From JACZWL01 sp046756445 (GTDB lineage Bacteria > Pseudomonadota > Gammaproteobacteria > Steroidobacterales > Woeseiaceae): DNA of 5,113 bases. Position numbers and translations under genes: made by a program. The stretch is taken from contig JBHHWI010000158.1 of assembly GCA_046756445.1 (NCBI GenBank), positions 1-5,113 on the forward strand, given 5' to 3'. Positions 1-5,113 of the stretch are shown piece by piece. Below the pieces are notes generated by a model. It was not told the origin of the DNA, ran no database searches, and saw only the letters and a list, made by a program, of their open reading frames with translations. Within the stretch, counting starts at the first letter, position 1. The number at the start of each line of letters is the position of its first letter.

Positions 1-69
1 ATGGTTTGTGCCTTCGATCCGGGTCACGACCCCTATTCTTAACACTCTCACGCGACAATCCGTGGCCAT
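1..69 (-). CDS. Possible 5' end of a leftward gene (partial, weak)
   Basis: The minus-strand ATG at 69-67 begins an open frame of 23 codons (MATDCRVRVLRI and onward) that leaves the window at its left edge. About seven bases before the ATG is AAGG, a partial Shine-Dalgarno match. The peptide is rich in Arg and Val and shows no motif I recognise. If real, the gene would lie downstream of uvrB on the same strand, about 100 bases after its stop, and could be co-transcribed with it. The support is only an ATG, a weak ribosome binding site and no stop over a short distance, which chance easily explains. Confidence 0.15.
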   Translation of the reverse strand, partial: MATDCRVRVLRIGVVTRIEGTNH

Positions 70-167
70 CTCGTACCTTTGCTCGTCCCCTGAGCTAATC
101 GCCCACAAAAATGACAGCCATAAATCGGGCGGACAACGATACTCAAGCATCGGTCCGTTCGCAATAG
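1..167. other. Flank downstream of uvrB, no supported gene
   Basis: Nothing here can be called a gene with confidence. The plus strand has a frame of about 60 codons from a GTG at 8, but it runs into the 3' end of uvrB and resembles no family I know. On the minus strand an ATG at 69-67 preceded by an AAGG-like element opens a frame that runs off the left edge after 23 codons; this could be the start of a leftward gene but is too short to judge. An interrupted inverted repeat (CGCCC at 100-104, GGGCG at 127-131) lies just beyond the uvrB stop. It has no T-tract after it, so it is not a convincing intrinsic terminator. Confidence 0.4.
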
Positions 168-2228
168 CTAGCTCGCGAGCCGGTCGCTGAGTCCAAGCCC
201 GACTTTCCGGATTCGCTGGATCTCGTCCCTGAGCCGTGCCGCCTCCTCGAATTCCAGGTCCCGCGCATGCCTGAGCATGCGCTTTTCGAGCTTCAGCGCT
301 TTCTGCAGGAGCTGCTCCGGGGTAAGCGACTCATACGGCGTGGCGTCCTCGGCGACCCGGCGACGGCCCCGGCCCGGGACCGGATACGCGGCCTCCATGA
401 TATCGGCCACTTGCTTGACGATCGTCGCCGGTTTGATGCCGTGCTCTTGATTGTGGGAGACCTGCCGGTCCCGGCGCCGATCGGTCTCATCGATGGCTCT
501 CTGCATCGAGCCGGTCACGGTATCCGCATACATGAGTGCCGTGCCGTTCAGATTCCGCGCCGCACGGCCGATCGTCTGGATCAGCGATCTCTCGGATCTC
601 AGGAAACCCTCTTTGTCGGCGTCCAGGATCGCCACCAGCGATACCTCCGGCATGTCCAGGCCCTCGCGCAGGAGATTGATACCGACCAGCACATCGAAGG
701 CGCCCAGGCGGAGGTCACGTATGATTTCCGTACGCTCGACCGTGCCGATATCGGAATGCAGGTAACGCACTCTGACGCCGTGCTCATCGAGGTAGTCGGT
801 CAGATCCTCGGCCATCCTCTTGGTGAGGGTCGTAATCAGCACCCGTTCATCCGACGCCGCCCGGACACGGATTTCCGACAGCACGTCATCGACCTGTGTC
901 CTGGCCGGCCGAACTTCGACCTTGGGATCGACAAGACCCGTCGGCCGGACGAGCTGTTCCACGACATTTCCGGAGTGTTCGAATTCGTAGTCGCCGGGTG
1001 TCGCCGATACGTAGATAGTCTGTGGCGACAGCCGGTCGAACTCGTCGTATCTGAGCGGGCGGTTGTCCAGCGCCGACGGCAGCCGAAAGCCATACTGGAC
1101 CAGCGTCTCCTTCCTCGAGCGATCGCCGCGGTACATGCCGCCCAGTTGCGGCACCGTCACGTGGCTTTCATCGACGATCAGCAGCGCGTTATCGGGCACA
1201 TAATCGAACAGGCAAGGCGGTGGCTCGCCCTCCTGCCGGCCCGACAGGTAACGGGAGTAGTTCTCGATGCCGGCGCAGTAGCCGAGCTCCTGAATCATCT
1301 CTAAATCAAATAAAGTTCTCTGTTCAAGTCTCTGAGCTTCCAGAAGTTTTTCGTGCTCTCTGAGAACGCTCAGGCGCTCTGAGAGCTCTATTTTGATCTG
1401 ATCAACGGCCGCCAGCAGCGTCTCGCGTGGCGTCACGTAGTGGGTCTTGGGGAAGATCGTCAGCCGCGGCACCCGGCGGATGACCTCCCCGGTCAGCGGA
1501 TCGAAGCAGGACAGCGACTCGATCTCGTCGTCGAACAGCTCGATGCGTACGGCGTCGCGTTCCGATTCGGCCGGAAAGATGTCGATGACGTCGCCGCGGA
1601 CCCGGTAGCTGCCCTGGGAGAAATCCAGCTCGTTGCGCTTGTACTGCATCTCGGCGAGCCGCCTGAGAATCGTCCTGTGATCGATGCGATCGCCACGAAC
1701 GAGATGCAGCACCATCGCGAAGTAGGCTTCGGGATCACCCAGGCCGTAAATCGCCGAGACGGTCGCCACGATGACCGCATCCGGGCGCTCCATGAGCGCC
1801 TTGGTCGCCGACAGCCGCATCTGCTCGATGTGCTGATTGATAGAGGCGTCTTTCTCTATATAAGTATCGGAGCTCGGTACGTAGGCTTCCGGCTGGTAGT
1901 AGTCGTAATAGGAAACGAAATACTCGACCGCATTCCTCGGAAAATACTCACGCATTTCGCCGTACAGTTGCGCCGCAAGCGTCTTGTTCGGCGCGAGAAT
2001 GATCGCCGGCCGCTGCACGGCCGCGATGACGCTGGCCATCGTGAACGTCTTGCCCGACCCGGTCACGCCCAGCAACGTCTGTCGGGCGAGTCCGTCGTTC
2101 AGTCCTTCGACCAGCCCGGCAATGGCCGCCCCCTGGTCGCCTGCCGGATTGTATTTCGACACCAGCGTCAATTGATCGCGGTCGTCCGGCGGAGACTTCT
2201 TGGGCAGCCGTGTTGATTCGCGTACCAT
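168..2228 (-). CDS. uvrB: UvrB, excinuclease ABC subunit B
   Basis: This is the damage-verification helicase-like subunit of the cytoplasmic UvrABC nucleotide excision repair complex. UvrA loads it at lesions, it inserts a beta-hairpin between the strands, and it recruits UvrC for incision. Visible in the 686-residue product: Walker A GVTGSGKT (54-61), the beta-hairpin YDYYQPEAYVP (108-118), the Walker B/DEAD-type motif VDES (352-355), SATP (409-411), motif VI QTIGRAARN (551-559), and a C-terminal UVR domain (about 644-679, with LEFEEAARLRDE) that binds UvrC. The length is slightly above the 673 residues of E. coli; the extra residues are at the N-terminus. The ATG at 2228 has only a weak ribosome binding site. 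No better start lies between it and the conserved KYNPAGDQ (residues 25-32), though in-frame TTG and GTG codons at residues 20 and 23 are possible. The stop is TAG. I see no LexA box near the start. All catalytic motifs are intact, so it should be functional. Confidence 0.98.
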   Translation of the reverse strand: MVRESTRLPKKSPPDDRDQLTLVSKYNPAGDQGAAIAGLVEGLNDGLARQTLLGVTGSGKTFTMASVIAAVQRPAIILAPNKTLAAQLYGEMREYFPRNAVEYFVSYYDYYQPEAYVPSSDTYIEKDASINQHIEQMRLSATKALMERPDAVIVATVSAIYGLGDPEAYFAMVLHLVRGDRIDHRTILRRLAEMQYKRNELDFSQGSYRVRGDVIDIFPAESERDAVRIELFDDEIESLSCFDPLTGEVIRRVPRLTIFPKTHYVTPRETLLAAVDQIKIELSERLSVLREHEKLLEAQRLEQRTLFDLEMIQELGYCAGIENYSRYLSGRQEGEPPPCLFDYVPDNALLIVDESHVTVPQLGGMYRGDRSRKETLVQYGFRLPSALDNRPLRYDEFDRLSPQTIYVSATPGDYEFEHSGNVVEQLVRPTGLVDPKVEVRPARTQVDDVLSEIRVRAASDERVLITTLTKRMAEDLTDYLDEHGVRVRYLHSDIGTVERTEIIRDLRLGAFDVLVGINLLREGLDMPEVSLVAILDADKEGFLRSERSLIQTIGRAARNLNGTALMYADTVTGSMQRAIDETDRRRDRQVSHNQEHGIKPATIVKQVADIMEAAYPVPGRGRRRVAEDATPYESLTPEQLLQKALKLEKRMLRHARDLEFEEAARLRDEIQRIRKVGLGLSDRLAS

Positions 2229-2241
2229 GCGCTTTCGTTGC

Positions 2242-2246
2242 GGGAG
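2242..2246 (+). promoter_or_regulatory. Ribosome binding site deciding the aminotransferase start
   Basis: GGGAG lies eight bases before the GTG at 2255. The in-frame GTG at 2210, which would add 15 residues and overlap the start of uvrB, has no comparable element at the right spacing. The protein beginning at 2255 (VSLSVSERMSRVMPSAT) also matches the usual N-terminal length of this family. The element sits in the 26-base gap between the divergent start codons. Confidence 0.6.
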
Positions 2247-2254
2247 ACAAACGA

Positions 2255-3436
2255 GTGAGTCTATCAGTTTCAGAACGAATGAGCCGCGTCATGCCCTCGG
2301 CGACCAGTGCCGTGCTCGGCCTGGCTGCAGAACTGCGCGAAGCCGGCCGCAGCGTTGTCAGCCTCGGCGCGGGCGAGCCCGATTTCGATACTCCGGATCA
2401 CATCAAGGAGGCAGCCGTCCAGGCCATCCGGGACGGACAGACCAAATACACGGCAATCGACGGCACCAGCCAGCTCAAGGCGGCCATTCAGCGGAAATTC
2501 GAACGAGACAACGGCCTGAAGTTTGCGCCCGAGCAGATCCTGGTCTCCTGTGGCGCCAAACACTCCTTATTCAACGCCTGCATGGCCATCCTGGGCCACG
2601 GTGACGAGGCGATCATCCCCACGCCCGCCTGGGTCTCCTATCCTGACATGGTGCGCGTTGCCGAGGGGGTGCCGGTCATCATCGAGACCGGCATCGAGAG
2701 CGGCTTCAAAGTCACGCCGGAGCAACTGCGAGCGGCGATCACGGGCAGGACACGGCTTATGTTCCTGAACAGCCCGTCCAACCCGACCGGAAGTTGCTAC
2801 ACCAGAAGAGAACTCGATGCACTCGGCGCAGTACTCGAAGATCATCCCGAGATCGTCGTACTGGCCGACGACATCTACGAGCACATCCACTGGGCCGACG
2901 AGCCCTTCTGCAGCATCGCGACTGCCTGCCCCGATCTGATTGACCGGACCGTCACCGTCAATGGCGTATCCAAGTGTTACGCCATGACCGGCTGGCGCAT
3001 CGGCTATGCGGGCGGCCCGAAAGAGATCATCAAGGCGATGAAGACCATCCAGAGCCAGATAACCTCCAACCCGACAAGCATTTCCCAGGGAGCGGCGGCC
3101 GCCGCACTCGACGGCGATCAGTCATGCGTCACGAAGATGGTCGCTGCCTACAGGGAACGCAACGATTACATCGTCAAGGCACTGAACGAGATGCCCGGCT
3201 TCGAATGTCGCGAGGGCCAAGGTACCTTCTATGCATTCCCCCGCGTCACAGGCGCCATCGCGGCAAAAGGGCTCAGAGACGACGCCGAACTCGTCAAGAT
3301 GATGCTCAATGAAGCCGACGTTGTGCTGGTGCCCGGCACCCCGTTCGGCGCCCCCGGCTACGTCCGAGTCTCCTTCGCCTGTTCCCTCGGAGAACTCGAG
3401 GAGGCGGTCGGCAGGATGAGGAAGGTACTAGAATAG
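2255..3436 (+). CDS. PLP-dependent class I/II aminotransferase, aspartate aminotransferase type
   Basis: A fold-type I pyridoxal-phosphate enzyme, most likely transferring an amino group between aspartate and 2-oxoglutarate in the cytoplasm. From the GTG at 2255 the product is 393 residues, normal for the family. Visible: the N-terminal GAGEPDFDTP (38-47), the cofactor-stacking Trp in PAWVSYP (Trp126), SPSNPTG (173-179) with cofactor Asn175, the ADDIYEH block (204-210) with Asp and Tyr contacts, the Schiff-base lysine Lys240 in NGVSKCYAMTGWRIGY (Arg248 binds phosphate), and Arg371 in VRVSFA, which should bind the substrate alpha-carboxylate. Lys102 in GAKHSLFN aligns with a lysine that, as I recall, recognises acidic side chains in Thermus-type (subgroup I-gamma) enzymes; this favours Asp/Glu, though related aminotransferases with other substrates cannot be excluded. 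Two small departures from the commonest sequence are Ala125 where Tyr is usual and Cys241 where Ala is usual. The gene diverges from uvrB and lies upstream of tRNA-Asn. The stop is TAG. It is not the E. coli AspC subgroup, so no symbol is given. Confidence 0.93.
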   Translation: MSLSVSERMSRVMPSATSAVLGLAAELREAGRSVVSLGAGEPDFDTPDHIKEAAVQAIRDGQTKYTAIDGTSQLKAAIQRKFERDNGLKFAPEQILVSCGAKHSLFNACMAILGHGDEAIIPTPAWVSYPDMVRVAEGVPVIIETGIESGFKVTPEQLRAAITGRTRLMFLNSPSNPTGSCYTRRELDALGAVLEDHPEIVVLADDIYEHIHWADEPFCSIATACPDLIDRTVTVNGVSKCYAMTGWRIGYAGGPKEIIKAMKTIQSQITSNPTSISQGAAAAALDGDQSCVTKMVAAYRERNDYIVKALNEMPGFECREGQGTFYAFPRVTGAIAAKGLRDDAELVKMMLNEADVVLVPGTPFGAPGYVRVSFACSLGELEEAVGRMRKVLE

Positions 3437-3452
3437 GCGCTCGGAGGCTTGC

Positions 3453-3481
3453 TTGACTTGACATCGGGGCTGGCCCAGAAT
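3453..3481 (+). promoter_or_regulatory. Sigma70-type promoter for tRNA-Asn with GC-rich discriminator
   Basis: TTGACT (3453-3458) and CAGAAT (3476-3481) are separated by 17 bases, matching the -35 and -10 consensus at five and four of six positions. A second -35-like TTGACA at 3458-3463 overlaps the first but has no -10 at good spacing. The bases after the -10 box are all G or C (GCCGCCCC, 3482-3489), the discriminator type found at stable-RNA promoters under stringent control. Transcription would start near 3488-3490, leaving a leader of about 18-20 bases to be removed by RNase P. It begins only 16 bases after the aminotransferase stop, so the tRNA need not depend on that gene's transcript. 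Confidence 0.7.
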
Positions 3482-3507
3482 GCCGCCCCGCAGCGAGAAC
3501 CGAATAT

Positions 3508-3583
3508 TCCCCGGTAGCTCAGTTGGTAGAGCGGTTGACTGTTAATCAATTGGTCGCTGGTTCGAGTCCGGCCCGGGGAGCCA
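3508..3583 (+). tRNA. tRNA-Asn (anticodon GTT)
   Basis: A complete 76-base cloverleaf with encoded CCA. The acceptor stem TCCCCGG (3508-3514) pairs fully with CCGGGGA (3573-3579). The D stem is GCTC/GAGC (3517-3520, 3529-3532). The anticodon stem GTTGA/TCAAT closes with a G-T wobble. The loop CTGTTAA (3539-3545) places GTT at 3541-3543, which reads AAC and AAU. The T arm is GCTGG-TTCGAGT-CCGGC. The discriminator base is G (3580), as in E. coli tRNA-Asn, followed by CCA at 3581-3583. It has its own upstream promoter and downstream terminator and appears to be a single-gene unit. Confidence 0.98.
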
Positions 3584-3590
3584 GATAAAC

Positions 3591-3619
3591 AGGGGTTGAT
3601 AGCGATATCGGCCCTTTTT
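3591..3619 (+). terminator. Intrinsic terminator of the tRNA-Asn unit
   Basis: Eight bases after the CCA end, AGGG (3591-3594) pairs with CCCT (3612-3615) and GATA (3598-3601) with TATC (3606-3609), joined by two T-G wobbles with one bulged G and capped by GCGA, a GNRA-type tetraloop. The stem is followed directly by a run of five T (3615-3619). Position and shape fit termination of the tRNA transcript. It ends nine bases before the stop codon of the convergent small gene at 3628, which also limits readthrough into that gene's antisense strand. Confidence 0.7.
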
Positions 3620-3627
3620 CCCGGCGA

Positions 3628-3819
3628 TCAGGCGAGCAGTATTCTCTTGGAAGCGCCGGTCCATGGTTCCCCTATATCGCGGACGGATGCTTGGGGACGG
3701 TCGAACCCTTTTTGCCGGTTCAGGGCGCCTGCATCAATTATGTCGGGCGTCGACGGTGACGCTGATACTGCCAATACCAGAAAGGTCACGGCAAGAACCG
3801 TTGTGGAAAACTTCCCCAT
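3628..3819 (-). CDS. Small secreted protein of unknown function
   Basis: A 63-residue product with no family I recognise. Residues 1-20 look like a classical signal peptide: a short n-region (MGKFS), a hydrophobic core TTVLAVTFLVLAV (6-18) and a likely signal peptidase I site after VSA (residue 20). There is no lipobox cysteine. The predicted mature part is about 43 residues, polar, with several Pro, Asp, Arg and Lys and no cysteine. The frame is open 26 codons further upstream, to 3897, but the ATG at 3819 is chosen because GGGAGGT lies seven bases before it and because it places the signal peptide at the N-terminus. The stop is TGA. It lies 174 bases after the interrupted extracellular-protein gene on the same strand and converges on the tRNA unit. 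The signal peptide and strong ribosome binding site make it more than a chance frame; its role is unknown. Confidence 0.6.
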   Translation of the reverse strand: MGKFSTTVLAVTFLVLAVSASPSTPDIIDAGALNRQKGFDRPQASVRDIGEPWTGASKRILLA

Positions 3820-3826
3820 TGAAAAG

Positions 3827-3833
3827 ACCTCCC
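3827..3833 (-). promoter_or_regulatory. Strong Shine-Dalgarno site of the small secreted gene
   Basis: On the minus strand this reads GGGAGGT, a near-perfect anti-16S match, seven bases before the ATG at 3819. It is the main reason for choosing that ATG over the more upstream start at 3897. Confidence 0.65.
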
Positions 3834-3841
3834 TCGTTCTT

Positions 3842-3847
3842 GTTATA
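3842..3847 (-). promoter_or_regulatory. Possible -10 element for the small secreted gene
   Basis: TATAAC on the minus strand matches five of six bases of the -10 consensus. Transcription would start about 15 bases before the ATG, just upstream of the Shine-Dalgarno site. No good -35 box lies 16-18 bases upstream, so the promoter would need an activator or another sigma factor, or it may lie elsewhere in 3850-3990. Confidence 0.2.
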
Positions 3848-3903
3848 AGGTCTCCAGAGAGAGCATAAACCGTACCCCGATTCCGCTGTTCACGCAATTC
3901 TCG

Positions 3904-3921
3904 ACCGGTAAATGAGCCGGT
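3904..3921. repeat. Short inverted repeat between the two minus-strand genes
   Basis: ACCGG (3904-3908) and CCGGT (3917-3921) form a five-pair hairpin with an eight-base loop. Neither strand shows a T-tract after it. It could be an operator half-site pair for the small secreted gene or simply chance. Confidence 0.2.
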
Positions 3922-3961
3922 GGCCCTGGCGTTTATCGATTATGTCGTGTAGGTGTTCGCG

Positions 3962-3987
3962 AAAGCGCCTGCCCGTTTGGTGGCGCC
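3962..3987 (-). terminator. Possible weak terminator after the extracellular-protein gene
   Basis: On the minus strand, seven bases after the TAG at 3994-3996, GCGCC (3986-3982) and GGCGC (3969-3965) can form a five-pair GC stem with a 12-base loop, followed by TTTC. The stem is short and the T-tract poor, so termination may be partial or the match may be fortuitous. Confidence 0.25.
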
Positions 3988-3993
3988 GGTCAT

Positions 3994-5113
3994 CTACTGC
4001 ACGACGACCTTGAACAGCATCTGAATGCTCGGGTCACCGGCACCGGAAGATCCCGCCATCGAGCCTTTCGGATTTATCCGGATGTCGGTGACGGCCGGAT
4101 CGGTACCGTCGCCGGAATCGACCGGGGTGTAGGTCCAGGTCGCCCCGTTGTTGTCGGAGAACTCGACATCGTCTGTCGTGCTGCCCAGGCTCGTGAAGGT
4201 ATAGCTCAGGCCGCTGGGCGTCGCACCGTCGACGAATGCCACCGGCCCGGGGTTGGCGCCGTCGTAATCGGCGACCCGGAGTACTGTGTTGGCCGGGATC
4301 GGGTCGGCGACAAACACCGTGTCCGCGTCGACCGCGCCGGTACCGGTGTTGCTGACCCCGACCAGGTAACGCACGGTGGCGCCCGGAATGGCCTTCGGCG
4401 CCGTCGTGCCGTTGACGGGATCGGCAACCGTCAGCGGGGTCTTCAGCACCAGCAAGGCGGGCACAGCGCCCGGCGGCGTTGTCGGAATATCGAAGCCGCA
4501 ACTGGCCGGCCGGTCCGACGGCATCATGGCGGCGTTCATGTACATGCGCTTGCCGTTCATGTTGCCCAGATCGGCGTCGTCGTACTTGTGGCCGCCGAGG
4601 TACATGACGTTGCTGCCGTTCCCGCCGGCCAGCTTGGAGGCCGTGGCGATGAACAGGTTGGGGTCGGTCGCGTTGTGGGCGTGGCTGTGGCCGCCATTTT
4701 GGAATACGGAGCCGGCCGCAAGCTCGAAGTCGGTGACCGAGCCGCCGGCATCGTCTAGGGCCCCCTGGAACTGGCTGAAAGCGAGATCGGGGTTGGGATA
4801 GACGTGGCTCGCATCGTCGAGATTGTTCTCGACGACCCCGAGCGTGGTCTGGAACAGGCCGAAGGTCGTGTTGTTCTCGTAACTCTCGATGGCCGCGCAC
4901 TGCGCCAGGAAGTTGCCGCCGCTCGCGGTGAACTAGCGAACCGCATCGGTCTCGGTGTCGTTGTCGGTCGTTTTCCAGTGCGGCTCACCGACCATCGTGA
5001 AACAGGCGTTAGCGTTGATCGTGAGCAGCGTCGCCGCCGGGATCACGGCGTATTGGACACCCGCGACGAAACCCGCCTCGTCCAGCATGTCGGTGTGAAT
5101 GTCGGCCTTGCCG
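3994..5113 (-). pseudogene. Extracellular DUF11 protein with amidotransferase-like domain, interrupted by in-frame TAG, 5' end outside window
   Basis: One frame runs from the right edge to the TAG at 3994-3996, broken only by TAG at 4933-4935. Before that stop are 59 residues with strand-like segments (VQYAVIPAATLLTIN) and GEPHW. After it come 312 residues: GGNFLAQCAAIESYEN (5-20), a middle region with HSHAH (82-86), MYLGGHKYDDADLGNMNGKR (110-129), then from about residue 155 a DUF11-type (TIGR01451-like) domain including PGATVRYLVGVSNTGTGA, VADPIPANT and DIRINPKGS. The first part resembles glutamine-amidotransferase-like folds, with QCAA at the nucleophile elbow; this is inference. DUF11 domains are typical of large exported proteins. 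The stop sits where VR-Y-F would read naturally, so TAC to TAG by one substitution is the simplest origin. No ATG, GTG or TTG follows until the ATG at 4605 (a 203-residue remnant, 3994-4605). No anchoring signal is visible at the C-terminus. No signal peptide can be seen because the 5' end is missing. The true function is unknown. Confidence 0.75.

Noticed and set aside
76..106. tRNA-like stretch on the minus strand (GGGCGATTAGCTCAGG)
   Set aside because: It resembles an acceptor-plus-D-arm start, but no matching anticodon arm, T arm or acceptor partner follows.
100..131. Inverted repeat CGCCC/GGGCG after uvrB as its terminator
   Set aside because: The loop is over 20 bases and no T-tract follows the stem on the minus strand.
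267..1304. Long plus-strand open frame (345 codons) antisense to uvrB
   Set aside because: It is fully inside uvrB, whose protein sequence is conserved and complete. The antisense product is rich in Arg, His and Asp with no family features, as expected of a shadow frame in GC-rich DNA.
1440..2216. Plus-strand open frame (258 codons) antisense to the uvrB 5' half
   Set aside because: Same reason: it mirrors conserved uvrB codons, has no recognisable motif and no independent translation signals.
2210..2254. Upstream GTG start for the aminotransferase, overlapping uvrB
   Set aside because: No suitable ribosome binding site precedes it, and the added 15 residues have no counterpart in the family. 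The GTG at 2255 has GGGAG at good spacing.
3556..3583. tRNA-Asn 3' end as an attachment site for an integrated element
   Set aside because: tRNA genes are common integration sites, but I see no integrase and no repeat of the tRNA 3' end in the 1.5 kb downstream.
3596..3868. Plus-strand open frame (90 codons) opposite the small secreted gene
   Set aside because: It starts inside the tRNA terminator hairpin and lacks a signal peptide or known motif. The minus-strand frame has both a signal peptide and a strong ribosome binding site.
4376..4801. Plus-strand open frame (141 codons) antisense to the DUF11 gene
   Set aside because: No motif or ribosome binding site stands out, and it lies wholly opposite a well-supported coding frame.
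4034..4900. Minus-strand open frame (288 codons) overlapping the DUF11 gene in another frame
   Set aside because: Its product is a low-complexity Arg/Pro/Gly/Gln-rich sequence typical of a shifted frame, while the chosen frame gives clear DUF11 signatures and stays protein-like to the right edge.
4933..4935. Amber codon read as a non-standard amino acid (pyrrolysine or reassigned TAG)
   Set aside because: Three gene ends in the window use TAG as a true stop and nothing nearby suggests a recoding element. A point mutation or error explains it more simply, though a suppressor tRNA elsewhere cannot be excluded.

Overview
The window reads as chromosomal DNA from a GC-rich gammaproteobacterium. 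The basis is a UvrB protein that matches my memory of enterobacterial and pseudomonad UvrB over nearly its whole length, a tRNA-Asn with an encoded CCA end, and a divergent uvrB/aminotransferase pair. I recall that pair also from Pseudomonas genomes, but I could not check it here. No species can be named.

Layout. Positions 1-167 hold no convincing gene; the only thing present is a weak possible start of a leftward gene that would leave the window. Positions 168-2228 are uvrB on the minus strand, complete. Diverging from it, with only 26 bases between the two start codons, is a complete class I/II aminotransferase of the aspartate aminotransferase type (2255-3436, plus). Next, on the plus strand, is a self-contained tRNA-Asn unit: a sigma70-type promoter with a GC-rich discriminator (3453-3481), the tRNA (3508-3583) and a hairpin/T-tract terminator (3591-3619). 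Facing this unit from the right, on the minus strand, are a small secreted peptide of unknown function with a near-ideal ribosome binding site (3628-3819) and the 3' part of a large extracellular protein (3994 to the right edge).

The right-hand gene is the most notable item. Translated without requiring a start codon, one frame is open and protein-like from the right edge to 3994 except for a single TAG at 4933-4935, in a place where a tyrosine codon would be expected. The protein combines a domain that looks like a class I glutamine-amidotransferase-like fold with a C-terminal DUF11-type repeat. uvrB, the aminotransferase and this gene itself all end in TAG, so genome-wide amber recoding is unlikely. 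A recent nonsense mutation or a base-calling error is more likely.

How the genes work together. uvrB (nucleotide excision repair) and the aminotransferase (aspartate/glutamate metabolism) are housekeeping genes whose 5' ends interlock, so the control region of each must lie inside the other. The tRNA-Asn has its own promoter and terminator, which insulates it from the aminotransferase and from the convergent genes. The right-hand third looks like accessory, secreted-protein territory. I see no mobile element, CRISPR array or defence system in the window.
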